Assembly (NCBI GenBank): GCA_964461025.1
Contig: CAYWSE010000006.1
Location: 13,020-77,019 of the forward strand
Reading direction: 5' to 3'
DNA length: 64,000 bases
Source: JAHBVL01 sp964461025
GTDB taxonomy: Bacteria; Chloroflexota; Chloroflexia; Thermomicrobiales; UBA6265
Under the pieces are notes generated by a model. That model was not told the origin of the DNA and ran no database searches. It was given only the letters and a program-made list of their open reading frames with translations. Every line of letters starts with the position of its first letter. Position 1 is the first letter of the stretch. Of the stretch, positions 1-8,230 are shown piece after piece. Both the position numbers and the translations under genes were made by a program.

Positions 1-460
1 CGATTTCCTGCGAGACGCTCTTGCGACCGAATTGCACATCGAGAATCAGCAGTAAATCGTTCGCCGCTGTGAAATCGACATAACGCCGTATCGTCTCGCT
101 ATCGGCATAGGCAATGTACATGCCGTCGGGGCCAGGATCGCGCTGGGCCACTGAGGCAATCACCTCGAATGCCAGCAGCCAGGGCCGCGAACTGTCCGCT
201 GCTTCATATTCAGTGACCTGATCCTGCAGAATCGCCAGCAGCGTTTCCATGTCATATTCGCCGAGGATCCCCATCAGCTCATTGCCGGGGAAGCCGTAGT
301 AGGCGAGGATGCGATTCGCCGGAAAGAGATACGGACCGCCGAACTGATCATTTGGACCGGATGTGCCGTCGCCCTGCGCGCTTGACAGTTCGACGTTCAG
401 CGCCGTCGCGCCAAGTGCGACCGCGGCCGGTACCAGCGCCTCACGGCGCGTAAATGTCAT
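1..460 (-). CDS. Exported protein of unknown function, 3' end cut by window edge
   Basis: The reading frame starts at ATG 460 and runs open to the window edge, so only the first ~153 residues are seen. The N-terminus has a twin-arginine-like start (TRREALV) followed by an Ala-rich hydrophobic stretch ending near SSAQ, which suggests export, probably by Tat. The mature part has ILAYYGFPGNELMGILGEY and later VIASVAQRDPGPDGMY and NDLLLILDVQFG. I recall similar motifs from uncharacterised exported proteins of Gram-positive-like bacteria, but no function is known to me. A GAGGG lies just upstream of the start. It is 35 bases downstream of the zinc metallopeptidase on the same strand, so the two are probably co-transcribed. 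Confidence 0.7.
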   Translation of the reverse strand, partial: MTFTRREALVPAAVALGATALNVELSSAQGDGTSGPNDQFGGPYLFPANRILAYYGFPGNELMGILGEYDMETLLAILQDQVTEYEAADSSRPWLLAFEVIASVAQRDPGPDGMYIAYADSETIRRYVDFTAANDLLLILDVQFGRKSVSQEI

Positions 461-495
461 TCGGCCCTCTTTGCCGGACCCGGCGCTGGTCACCA

Positions 496-1656
496 CTAGA
501 TGCTCAGGTTGCAGCCGGTAAAGCCCAGCTCGTAGCCATTCAACGTGGCCCGCACGCGTTGTTCGCCATTGCCATGCGCTTGCGGATCGTATTCGTTGAT
601 GAACTTGGGATCACCGAGGTTGAACACGAGATCATTGATCGCGGCTTCGATATCACCTGGATCAACGAGACCGCGCAACTCCGCATCTCGTGCCCAGACG
701 CCGGAAAAGCAGTCCGCCATCAATTCCAGCTCGATGCTGTAGACCTCATTCCAGCTGTCTGGCCTGCTCGTCCGCTCAAGATCGATGCCGGTCTGTACGT
801 GATGCGCCCACTCGTGGGCTATCACAAAAGCGGCGGCAAACGCGTTGCCCTCATCGACCATGTTCATCAGGAACGGCTCGTCCAGATACATCGTCGAGTC
901 GAGCGGGCAATAGAACCCGTAGAAGCCTGTTGATGCAGGTCCGCATGCTGACTGCACCGTTCTCCCTTCCGGCACGACGACAACCCCCGGACTCTCATAC
1001 GTATAGTCCGTGTAGCTCAGAACGTCCCGGTAAAACGCATCGAGATCATCGACGACCACCTGGAACACCTGGTCCCGGGGGACATCCTGAAGATTCGTTG
1101 TCTGAGGAATGCTGGAGGTCGATCCTGAGCTCGCGGTCTGATCGTCGATCGCGGGCGCGTTCGCGTAATACGAATTCACCTGGTCGACAAAGTCCTTCGA
1201 GTCGCTGACGAACCACCGCCAGTTCCCATCTTCCTTTACGAGGTAGATCGAGTCGGAAACCCATTCTGGCTTGTTGTTTTCATCAAGAACGGGCTGTACG
1301 ATGTCCACCCGAACGGCATCGGGGTAATACTTGCCATTGACGTCCCACGACCAGGAACCGAACTCCATACCGACGATTTCAGCCTGATCGACGAGCGTCC
1401 GTGCATAGACGTCATTGAAGAGATTCAGCGCGACAATTCTGGAAACCGCTGCCTGGGAGTCCGGATGCATCGAGTCATACAGGGCGTTGTAGTCGCGAGC
1501 GCTGGCCATCTCGAAGATGTCCTGCACGGTCCGGGCGACGGTGGCCTGTTCGCGAGCGCTTATCTCTGTGGATGTGGTCTGAGCCAGAACACCGGCGGTC
1601 GGGAAACCTGCGCCGATGAGTAGGACCAGAACGGCAATCATCAGTCTCTTCGCCAT
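496..1656 (-). CDS. Exported neutral zinc metallopeptidase (YpfJ family)
   Basis: 386 residues with an N-terminal signal segment (about residues 6-26, ending at AQTT). The C-terminal half carries the YpfJ/putative neutral zinc metallopeptidase signature: SACGPASTGFYGFYCP...YLDEPF, the zinc-binding HEWAHH helix (VIAHEWAHHVQTG) and the downstream glutamate region ELELMADCFSGVWA. The N-terminal half (about 30-170) resembles an NTF2-like accessory region. It probably acts as a cell-surface or secreted peptidase; the substrate is unknown. The start is supported by GGGAGAG a few bases upstream of ATG. It leads the two-gene unit with the truncated exported protein downstream. Confidence 0.85.
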   Translation of the reverse strand: MAKRLMIAVLVLLIGAGFPTAGVLAQTTSTEISAREQATVARTVQDIFEMASARDYNALYDSMHPDSQAAVSRIVALNLFNDVYARTLVDQAEIVGMEFGSWSWDVNGKYYPDAVRVDIVQPVLDENNKPEWVSDSIYLVKEDGNWRWFVSDSKDFVDQVNSYYANAPAIDDQTASSGSTSSIPQTTNLQDVPRDQVFQVVVDDLDAFYRDVLSYTDYTYESPGVVVVPEGRTVQSACGPASTGFYGFYCPLDSTMYLDEPFLMNMVDEGNAFAAAFVIAHEWAHHVQTGIDLERTSRPDSWNEVYSIELELMADCFSGVWARDAELRGLVDPGDIEAAINDLVFNLGDPKFINEYDPQAHGNGEQRVRATLNGYELGFTGCNLSI

Positions 1657-1944
1657 CGACTCTCTCCCTGGACACCTGCTGAGTGTTCTGCATGGACACT
1701 CACGCGAAGAGTATACGTAACAATCCGCCGAATCGGAGAACGGCGTGACGTCTTGGTTTCTGGTGGCACAGCATCACGTCGCCCGTCCGCAAGAATGGTT
1801 CCCTCAGCTGAATTACCCCCATCGACCCATGGTTATGGAAGAGGAGTACAATCATCATGAGTAGAAGCGCAATCCTCAACCAGAGGGGCGAAGGAGCCGA
1901 TCGACGGGCTGCCGGCATTCGTGACAATTGCGGAAGGAGCAGAT

Positions 1945-2616
1945 ATGGAAAGCGCGTTCGACAAGATTCTCAAGAGTGCATCTCCCGATCAGGTCGCCAA
2001 GGCGCAGGATTTCGTCAGCAGGGTGACAACCGGCGATCCCATGCAGGGATTCGATGACGACGACATTCAGCGCATCACGACAGAGGTGCTGCCGAATCTC
2101 TCTCCTGAAGAGTTCCAGCAGGCGATGAAGAGCTCGGTTCAGAATCTCTCATCGAACATGTCGGAATCAGACCGGTCTTCACTCGGTGAGATGCTGAAAC
2201 AGCGGCAGGCCGGACAGGGAATGGTCGATATCACCAGAGGAGGCGAAAGCGTACCGGCCGGCACAGCTCCGTCTGGCGGCGGTGGCGGCGGTGGGATCGA
2301 CGACCTCCTGGGTGGACTTCTGGGAGGTGCAGGTGGCGCTGATCTCGACGATCTCCTTGGCGGATTGCTCGGTGGCGGCGGCCAGCCGCAGGCTCAGTCA
2401 GAGGGCGGCGGAGGTCTCGGCGGCATGCTTGGGGGCCTCCTCGGTGGGATTCTCGGCGGTGGTGGAGCGAGCTCCAATGCGGGAGCGACGGCGGAAGCCG
2501 GAGCACCTGATATCACGGACATGCTCGGCGACCTGATCAACAGCCCGATCGGCAAGTCGATCATCGCCGGCGCCGGCGCATTCGCCATGAAGAACATCCT
2601 GGGCGGTCAGAAGTAA
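1945..2616 (+). CDS. Glycine-rich protein with LLGG repeats, unknown function
   Basis: 223 residues from ATG 1945, chosen over an in-frame GTG at 1921 because GGAAGGAG sits directly upstream. Residues 1-75 are a charged, probably helical region (SPDQVAKAQDFVSRV, LSPEEFQQAMKSS). Residues 100-185 are a Gly/Leu tract in which DDLLGGLLGG-type units recur about five times, as seen in DUF937-like proteins. A short C-terminal part (SPIGKSIIAGAGAFAMKN) looks amphipathic. There is no signal peptide. I do not recognise a function; a self-associating or membrane-active protein is conceivable. A factor-independent terminator follows closely. Confidence 0.75.
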   Translation: MESAFDKILKSASPDQVAKAQDFVSRVTTGDPMQGFDDDDIQRITTEVLPNLSPEEFQQAMKSSVQNLSSNMSESDRSSLGEMLKQRQAGQGMVDITRGGESVPAGTAPSGGGGGGGIDDLLGGLLGGAGGADLDDLLGGLLGGGGQPQAQSEGGGGLGGMLGGLLGGILGGGGASSNAGATAEAGAPDITDMLGDLINSPIGKSIIAGAGAFAMKNILGGQK

Positions 2617-2639
2617 CGCGCCGACTGAGCATGAGTGTC

Positions 2640-2672
2640 ACGCGCCGGAGCCCACGCTTCGGCGCGTTTTTT
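2640..2672 (+). terminator. Factor-independent terminator
   Basis: An 8-bp perfect stem (ACGCGCCG / CGGCGCGT) with a 12-base loop is followed by a run of six T, 24 bases after the stop of the glycine-rich protein gene. Confidence 0.85.
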
Positions 2673-2874
2673 GGTGCATGAATCCCACCCATCAGCGAGA
2701 TATCTGGCCATCATGCTACGATTTCGCGATGCCGGTTCGGTGGCCACGAGCTCGACGCGTTCGGACCCGTGTTTGCCCCGCGGAAGAAGTGGAGCCAGGG
2801 CTGAAACTTGGCGACGTGCGTCGCAGATCATCCATTTCTTCCGAAATCGTGAATACACTGCCAAGGAGCGAGGA

Positions 2875-4026
2875 ATGAGTAATTCGGCTGTCTCGGACGT
2901 CGAGGTTCCCAAGCCAAGTGGGCTCGAAGGAGTCGTTGCGGCGTCGACGGCCCTCAGCCATGTCTTCGGCGAGGAAGGGAAGCTTGTCTATCGTGGCTAC
3001 GACATCCACGAGCTCGCGGGGAAAGCGAGTTTTGAGGAAGTCGCCTTTCTGCTCTGGACCGGTCACCTGCCGAGCGAAACTGAGCTGGAAGAGTTCATGG
3101 CCAGGCTCGATGCCAATCGCTCTCTTCCCGAGGGTGTGATCGCCATTCTTCGCCAGCTTCCGGCCGATACCGCACCGATGGACGCGTTGCGCACCGGGGT
3201 CTCGTCACTTGGCCCGCTTCTGCCGGGAGTCTTTCAGGATGAACCCGATCTCGATCAGGCGATTGCCCTTGCGGCGCGCTTTCCCTCGATTCTCGCCGCC
3301 TTCCACCGGCTGCGAAACGGCGAAGAGCCGATTGTTCCCAAATCCGGGCACAACACCGCTCAAACCTACCTCTATCAGCTCTTTGGCAACGAGCCCGACG
3401 AGCGGCATTGGAAGCCGCTCGAGGTTTATCTGACACTCCTCACCGACCATGGCATGAATGCCTCGACCTTCGCGGCGCGCGTCATCGCTTCGACTCAATC
3501 GGACATTGTCTCGTCGCTGACCGGCGCAGTTGGCGCATTGAAAGGTCCCCTCCATGGCGGAGCGCCGTCGCTCGTCCTCGACATGCTCAACGAAATCGGC
3601 TCCGCGGCGAATGTCGATGCCTGGCTTGTTTCCGCACTCGACCGCGGTGACAGGTTGATGGGATTCGGTCACCGCGTGTACAAGGCCGAAGACCCGCGAG
3701 CCGAGATCCTGCGCGAAATGGCCCGCACGGCCAGCGATCCCGACTTCTTCGAACTCTCGCTCAAAACCGAGGAACGCGCCCTCGAGATTCTCAACGAACG
3801 CAAACCAGGTCGCCGACTCTACACCAATGTTGAGTTCTATTCCGCCGCGGTGCTCGCTGCGGTGGGACTGCCAGGCGACATGTTCACGCCGACTTTCTCG
3901 GTCGCCCGCGCGGTTGGCTGGAGCGCTCACGTGCTCGAACAGGTGGCGAACAATCGCCTGATCCGCCCGCAATCAGAATTCGTCGGCCCGATCGATCTCC
4001 ACTACGTAGAGGTCGATCACCGCTAG
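2875..4026 (+). CDS. gltA: Citrate synthase
   Basis: Condenses acetyl-CoA and oxaloacetate to citrate, the entry step of the TCA cycle, in the cytoplasm. 383 residues from ATG 2875, set by AAGGAG upstream; the frame stays open further upstream but that part has no family similarity. Family landmarks are GKLVYRGYDI, catalytic His192 in DHGMNAS, His227 in GPLHGGAPS, His266 in MGFGHRVYK and RLIRPQSEFVGP at the end. The position usually holding the catalytic Asp (NVDFYS in the E. coli enzyme) is Glu320 here (NVEFYS). A 2-methylcitrate synthase role cannot be excluded from sequence alone, but no prp genes are nearby. Confidence 0.92.
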   Translation: MSNSAVSDVEVPKPSGLEGVVAASTALSHVFGEEGKLVYRGYDIHELAGKASFEEVAFLLWTGHLPSETELEEFMARLDANRSLPEGVIAILRQLPADTAPMDALRTGVSSLGPLLPGVFQDEPDLDQAIALAARFPSILAAFHRLRNGEEPIVPKSGHNTAQTYLYQLFGNEPDERHWKPLEVYLTLLTDHGMNASTFAARVIASTQSDIVSSLTGAVGALKGPLHGGAPSLVLDMLNEIGSAANVDAWLVSALDRGDRLMGFGHRVYKAEDPRAEILREMARTASDPDFFELSLKTEERALEILNERKPGRRLYTNVEFYSAAVLAAVGLPGDMFTPTFSVARAVGWSAHVLEQVANNRLIRPQSEFVGPIDLHYVEVDHR

Positions 4027-4357
4027 CAGGGCGCCCATAAACCCGGTCATTCCAAGCCCACCAGCTCGGCCTGAGTACCAAGCGTAGCCTCGCCATTTAT
4101 GGCGCATGGTCAGCAGCGCGGCATGAAAAAGAGTTGTCATCCCGAGCGGAACGACGCGAGGCGGAGTGCAGTCGAGGGATCTCCCGCCGCAGCGGCAGGT
4201 CGCCGACAGTGCCGATCGCATCGCTTCAGCCTCTACCCGAGTGTTGCGGCCGGACAGACTGTGGTAGAGAACCCGTGTCTACACAGTTCGCACAGAAAGC
4301 GCCATAAATGGCGAGGCTACGCAGGGTTTCCCAACCAGCCGGCGGCTGACGCTTCTG
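4027..4357. repeat. Intergenic element with perfect 24-bp terminal inverted repeats (4082-4322)
   Basis: The 331-base gap between citrate synthase and the LLM oxidoreductase holds no gene. Bases 4082-4105 are repeated as a perfect reverse complement at 4299-4322 (24/24), delimiting a 241-bp MITE-like unit. Each end contains the near-palindrome CGCCATTTATGGCG. Inside, at about 4135-4199, is a second repeat beginning TGTCATCCCGAGCGG and ending CCGCCGCAGCGG. Related copies occur at 6977, 57577, 58983 and 61707 (end motif) and at 30305, 37026, 57691 and 59089 (inner motif). Confidence 0.85.
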
Positions 4358-5350
4358 TCAGCTGAACGCCGGCATCACCGAATCGGCCAGGATATCGACC
4401 GTTTCCTCGTCGACCTCGAACACATTGGCGATGAAGTAGTTGAAGCCCATCCCCCGCAGTTCCTCATAGAACGCGATCGCCTGCGCCGGAGTTCCAGGGA
4501 AGAGCGCCTCGCCGCACCAGTCGAGCTTCTCCTGCCCGTAGACCTCCGCCAGCCACGCCATCTTCGCCGCGACTGCCGTTTCATCCCGCCCCAGAACCAG
4601 CGTCATCGTGAAATGCGACCGCAGCACCGACTCTGGCGATCGCCCGAATTGCGTCAGATACTCGTTGAGCTTCGCGAATTTGCGGGCGATCTGCTCAATG
4701 GTGAATGCGCTGCCAATCGCCGGATGCGCGCCCATGTTCGACGCGTCCGCGTACTGGGCGACCTGCCGCAATGTCACCTTCTCGCCGCCACCTGCCAGGA
4801 GAATCGGTACTCGCGGTTGCTGAACCGGCAGCGCGAATCCGGACGGCACATTGACCGACCACTGTGCCCCTTTATAGGCGAATGGCTCGCCGCTCCAGAT
4901 GCCGCGCAGAATGGCGATCGTCTCCTCCATGCCATCCAGTCTCGTCTGCAGCGACGGATACTCCAGCCCCATCTCGGCGAATTCGTAGGGAGCATCGCCG
5001 ATGCCGATGCCCAGCACCAACCGCCCGCCGGAAATGCGATCGACATCTGCCGCCTGCCGGGCCAGCATGTAGGGCGATCGGTAATAGATGCAATCGACCA
5101 GCGTGCCGAGCCGAATCGTCGACGTCGATGCCGCCAGCGCCGCCAGCGAGGTCCAGCAGTCGGTGTTCACGCCTGGATGGTCGTAGGCGAAGTAGGCGTC
5201 GAACCCCTGCGCTTCCATTCTCTGCACGATGCCGGTGAAATTCGACCAGTCAGCCGGCTGAGGAAAGAAGCTGACCGCGAACCGGAGGCGCTCCTCCGCT
5301 TCCGCCACCCATGGATGGACGTCGCGAGGGGTGAGATCGACTGCACTCAT
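4358..5350 (-). CDS. LLM-class flavin-dependent oxidoreductase
   Basis: 330 residues from ATG 5350 (GGGAG upstream); the frame runs on to 5689, but that extension overlaps the divergent neighbour and lacks family similarity. Luciferase-like monooxygenase fold: FAVSFFPQPADW at the N-terminus, TIRLGTLVDCIYYRSPYMLARQAADVDRIS, then GRLVLGIGIGDAPYEF. These bind reduced flavin (FMN or F420) and act on unknown organic substrates. The conserved FMN/F420 scaffold is complete but does not tell which cofactor is used. It is transcribed divergently from the FGE-domain gene. Confidence 0.88.
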   Translation of the reverse strand: MSAVDLTPRDVHPWVAEAEERLRFAVSFFPQPADWSNFTGIVQRMEAQGFDAYFAYDHPGVNTDCWTSLAALAASTSTIRLGTLVDCIYYRSPYMLARQAADVDRISGGRLVLGIGIGDAPYEFAEMGLEYPSLQTRLDGMEETIAILRGIWSGEPFAYKGAQWSVNVPSGFALPVQQPRVPILLAGGGEKVTLRQVAQYADASNMGAHPAIGSAFTIEQIARKFAKLNEYLTQFGRSPESVLRSHFTMTLVLGRDETAVAAKMAWLAEVYGQEKLDWCGEALFPGTPAQAIAFYEELRGMGFNYFIANVFEVDEETVDILADSVMPAFS

Positions 5351-5444
5351 GAACCAACTCCCGTCATCGGACTCATCTTCGCTTCTGCTGGCAGAATACC
5401 CGAAGTGATGCGGCAGTATGTGAGCACGCGAGAATGGCAAATCA

Positions 5445-6905
5445 ATGCTGGAAATGAACTGGATCGCGATCCCGACCGGGACATTCCTCATGGGCAGTGA
5501 TCCTCGCGACGCAGTAACGCCGTCGCCTGACGAAATGCCGTTGCACCGCGTCGATCTTCCGGCTTTCCGCATTGGAAAAACGCCCGTCACGAACCGGCAA
5601 TATGCGCAATTCGTGGCTGCGGGCCATCCCGCTCCCGCCCACTGGCTGGGCCAGTCGCCCCCGGAGTCGCTGGCAGATGTTCCAGTCACGTACGTCTCCC
5701 GTCCGGACGCCGAGGCCTTCTGCGCCTGGGCCGGAGGACGACTGCCTTCCGAGGCCGAGTGGGAGAAGAGCGCCCGTGGCCCCTCTCATTCACTCGTTCC
5801 GGGCCTGGATGAAACCCGCCTCTGGCCGTGGGGAGACGCGCTCCCGGATGCGACGCGCTGCCATGTCGATCAACTGCGTCTGGGCAGCGCCCCCGCCGAA
5901 CAACACGTCATGCCGGTCGGGCAGCTTTCGGCCGGAGCGAGTCCGTACGGCGTTCTCGACCTCGCCGGAAACGTCTGGGAATGGACCGGTTCGCCGTACG
6001 CGCCCTATCCATGGACATCGTCGCTGTCCGATCGCGAGCAGGAACCGGGCGTCGTGCGTGGAGGGAGCTACAACCACGACCTCAACGGCGTTCGCTGTGC
6101 CGACCGTACGCCGATGTCGTCAGGAGCCCGCGACGTCTACATTGGTTTCCGGATTGCCGCCGACGGCGATCTGCGACCCGGCCTCCGCATCGACATGGTC
6201 GACATCCCCGCCGGGCCATTCTGGATGGGCAGCGAGCCTTCCCGCCGGAATTGCGCGGTGCACGACGATGAGTTGCCGCGCCACGCTGTCGATCTCGATG
6301 CGTTCGAGATTTCGCAAACTCCGGTTACAAACCGGAACTATCTCGACTTCGTTCTCGCTACTGGGCACCCAGCGCCTCCCCACTGGACCGGTGCCCGTCC
6401 GCCAGACGACAAACTCGACCATCCCGTTACGTTCGTCGATTGGCACGACGCCACAGCCTACGCAACGTGGTCCGGTTTCCGTTTGCCAACCGAAGCCGAA
6501 TGGGAACGAGCTGCTGCAGGCCCCAAGAACCGTATCTATCCATGGGGTGATGAGCCGCCTGACGGCACCCAGCTCGCTCCGCATTGTCCAGACAGCATGC
6601 CAACGACCTCGCCAGTCGGCCAATATCCGCTCGGCGCAACCCCGGACGGCGTCCTCGACATGGCCGGCAACGTCTGGGAATGGGTGCAGTCGCGATACGG
6701 CCCCTATCCCTGCGATCCCGGCGACGGACGGGACGATCCACTTCCCGCTGGCAAGCGCGTCCTGCGTGGCGGCTCGTTTCTCAGTCCTTCGGCAGAGTTT
6801 GTCCGCTGCGCGATGCGCAGTCTCAGCTTCGAGTCGCGCCGCCGCGAACACATCGGCTTCCGCCTGGCGAGGTCGCCTATGACCAGTGCTTCCGGCCCTG
6901 AATGA
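5445..6905 (+). CDS. Tandem formylglycine-generating-enzyme (SUMF1) domain protein
   Basis: 486 residues holding two complete FGE-sulfatase domains, about residues 4-240 and 245-478. Each shows the family order: MGS near the start, a TPVTNR(Q/N)Y motif, LPSEAEWE/LPTEAEWE, WPWGD/YPWGD, LDLAGNVWEW/LDMAGNVWEW, RGGS and GFR(I/L)A at the end. Canonical FGE uses two nearby cysteines before RxRC; here each copy keeps only the last one (VRCADR; VRCAMR), so classical sulfatase formylglycine formation is doubtful. Related families include EgtB-like non-haem iron enzymes and PvdO. No signal peptide. No sulfatase gene lies in the window. The exact start (5445 or ATG 5454) is uncertain because no clear ribosome-binding site is seen. 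Confidence 0.85.
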   Translation: MLEMNWIAIPTGTFLMGSDPRDAVTPSPDEMPLHRVDLPAFRIGKTPVTNRQYAQFVAAGHPAPAHWLGQSPPESLADVPVTYVSRPDAEAFCAWAGGRLPSEAEWEKSARGPSHSLVPGLDETRLWPWGDALPDATRCHVDQLRLGSAPAEQHVMPVGQLSAGASPYGVLDLAGNVWEWTGSPYAPYPWTSSLSDREQEPGVVRGGSYNHDLNGVRCADRTPMSSGARDVYIGFRIAADGDLRPGLRIDMVDIPAGPFWMGSEPSRRNCAVHDDELPRHAVDLDAFEISQTPVTNRNYLDFVLATGHPAPPHWTGARPPDDKLDHPVTFVDWHDATAYATWSGFRLPTEAEWERAAAGPKNRIYPWGDEPPDGTQLAPHCPDSMPTTSPVGQYPLGATPDGVLDMAGNVWEWVQSRYGPYPCDPGDGRDDPLPAGKRVLRGGSFLSPSAEFVRCAMRSLSFESRRREHIGFRLARSPMTSASGPE

Positions 6906-6976
6906 GCGTGTGCGCTACGCTATTGCAGCGCGTGCGCCCGGACGCAAGTGCTCGGCGCTAGGAAGTAAGAACCACA

Positions 6977-7000
6977 CGTAGCGTCGCCATTTATGGCGAC
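6977..7000 (+). repeat. Solo copy of the CGCCATTTATGGCG end repeat
   Basis: A 24-base match to the terminal repeat of the 4082-4322 element (CGTAGCG variant), lying in the 245-base gap before the opine dehydrogenase-like gene. About 100 bases further, CCAGCGCGAAAAATGAACA resembles the inner flank of the other copies, so this may be a decayed element. Confidence 0.7.
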
Positions 7001-7150
7001 TTTTCACGGGTCGGGCGCTCGTGTATCGTGGGGCTTTCCGAACAGCGACGGCGACGAGTCTCCTGCAAGCCCGGCTGACGCATCCCGACCAGCGCGAAAA
7101 ATGAACATCAGGACAGTCACTGACAGACCTCAGTAGGAGATCGATCGGGA

Positions 7151-8230
7151 ATGACGAAACTGACGGTGCTGGGAGGCGGCAACACCGCCTTCAGCCTTGC
7201 CGCCAAACTGGCGCTCGACGGTCATCAGATTCTGATCTGGGAGCATCCGGACTTTGCGCAGACGATCGACCCTTTGCGGGATTCCCTCACCATCACCCTG
7301 AATGATCCCAACGGTACCCGCGTTGCCACGATCGATGTGGTCACCACCGATCCGGCCACCGCGCTGGCCTGGTCGGACACCCTGCTCTGCTCGGTGCCGT
7401 CCTACGCCCACGCGCCCTTCGCCGAACAGATCGTTCCCCACCTGCGACCGGGTCACGTCCTCACGCTGTTGCCTGGCAACCTCGGTTCTCTCGCATTCGC
7501 GAACGCCATCGCCGCCCGCGGCGTCAGCGGAGTCATCGTCTGCGAATCCGACACGGCCCCATACGTCTGCCGCAAAACGGCGTCGTCCGAAGCGACGATT
7601 TGGGGCAAGGTGAGCGGACTCGGCATCGGCGTCCATCCGAAAAGCCAGACCTCCGAAGTCATGCCCGAGCTGGCACGGCTCTTTCCCGGCGCTACGGCAC
7701 ACGACCACGTCCTGGCGGCTGGGCTTTCGGCGATGAATCCCGTTGTCCTTCCTCCCGGCGTGCTTCTCAACGCCGGCCGTATCGAGCACAGCCGGGGTGA
7801 GTTCTATTTCTACGATGAGGGCGTGACTCCTGCGGTTGCCCGCGTCATCGAAGCGCTGGACGCCGAACGTCTTGCCATCGGTCGGGCTTTCGGACTCGAC
7901 CTCTTGCCGGTGGATAAAGCCTTTCACGCCGCCGGATTTGGACCGGACGGCGATCTCTGGAGCGTCATCAATGGCTCCAGGATGCTCACCGCGCTGCGCG
8001 CGCCCGGCTCGCTCGATACCCGCTGGCTGACCGAAGACGTACCGTACGGATTGATGACCTGGTCCGCGCTGGCCAGCATAGTCGGCATCGCCACGCCGGT
8101 TATCGACTCCCTGGTCACGCTGACATCCGCGCTGACTGGCGTCGACTTCGCGCAACGTGCCCGTTCGCTTGCCGATCTCGGCGTCGACGCATCCGACCCT
8201 GCCGCCCTGATGACATATCTGGACCAGTGA
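7151..8230 (+). CDS. NAD/NADP octopine/nopaline dehydrogenase family protein
   Basis: 359 residues. The N-terminal Rossmann domain starts at once (MTKLTVLGGGNTAFSLAAKLALDGHQ is the dinucleotide-binding turn), followed by CSVPSYAHAPFAEQIVPHLRPG and LLPGNLGS. The C-terminal half (about 185-355) is the opine dehydrogenase domain with GLSAMNPVVLPPGVLLNAGRIE. The family reductively condenses an amino acid with a keto acid, or runs this in reverse. The substrate cannot be told. AGGAG lies about 13 bases upstream of ATG. The next gene overlaps it by four bases, so the pair is coupled. Confidence 0.85.
   Translation: MTKLTVLGGGNTAFSLAAKLALDGHQILIWEHPDFAQTIDPLRDSLTITLNDPNGTRVATIDVVTTDPATALAWSDTLLCSVPSYAHAPFAEQIVPHLRPGHVLTLLPGNLGSLAFANAIAARGVSGVIVCESDTAPYVCRKTASSEATIWGKVSGLGIGVHPKSQTSEVMPELARLFPGATAHDHVLAAGLSAMNPVVLPPGVLLNAGRIEHSRGEFYFYDEGVTPAVARVIEALDAERLAIGRAFGLDLLPVDKAFHAAGFGPDGDLWSVINGSRMLTALRAPGSLDTRWLTEDVPYGLMTWSALASIVGIATPVIDSLVTLTSALTGVDFAQRARSLADLGVDASDPAALMTYLDQ

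Noticed and set aside
2635..2874. Extended N-terminus of citrate synthase
   Set aside because: Overlaps the terminator at 2640-2672, and a clear AAGGAG precedes ATG 2875.
5572..6882. 436-codon frame overlapping the FGE-domain gene
   Set aside because: Arg/Pro/Ser-rich alternative frame; the other frame carries two complete domains.
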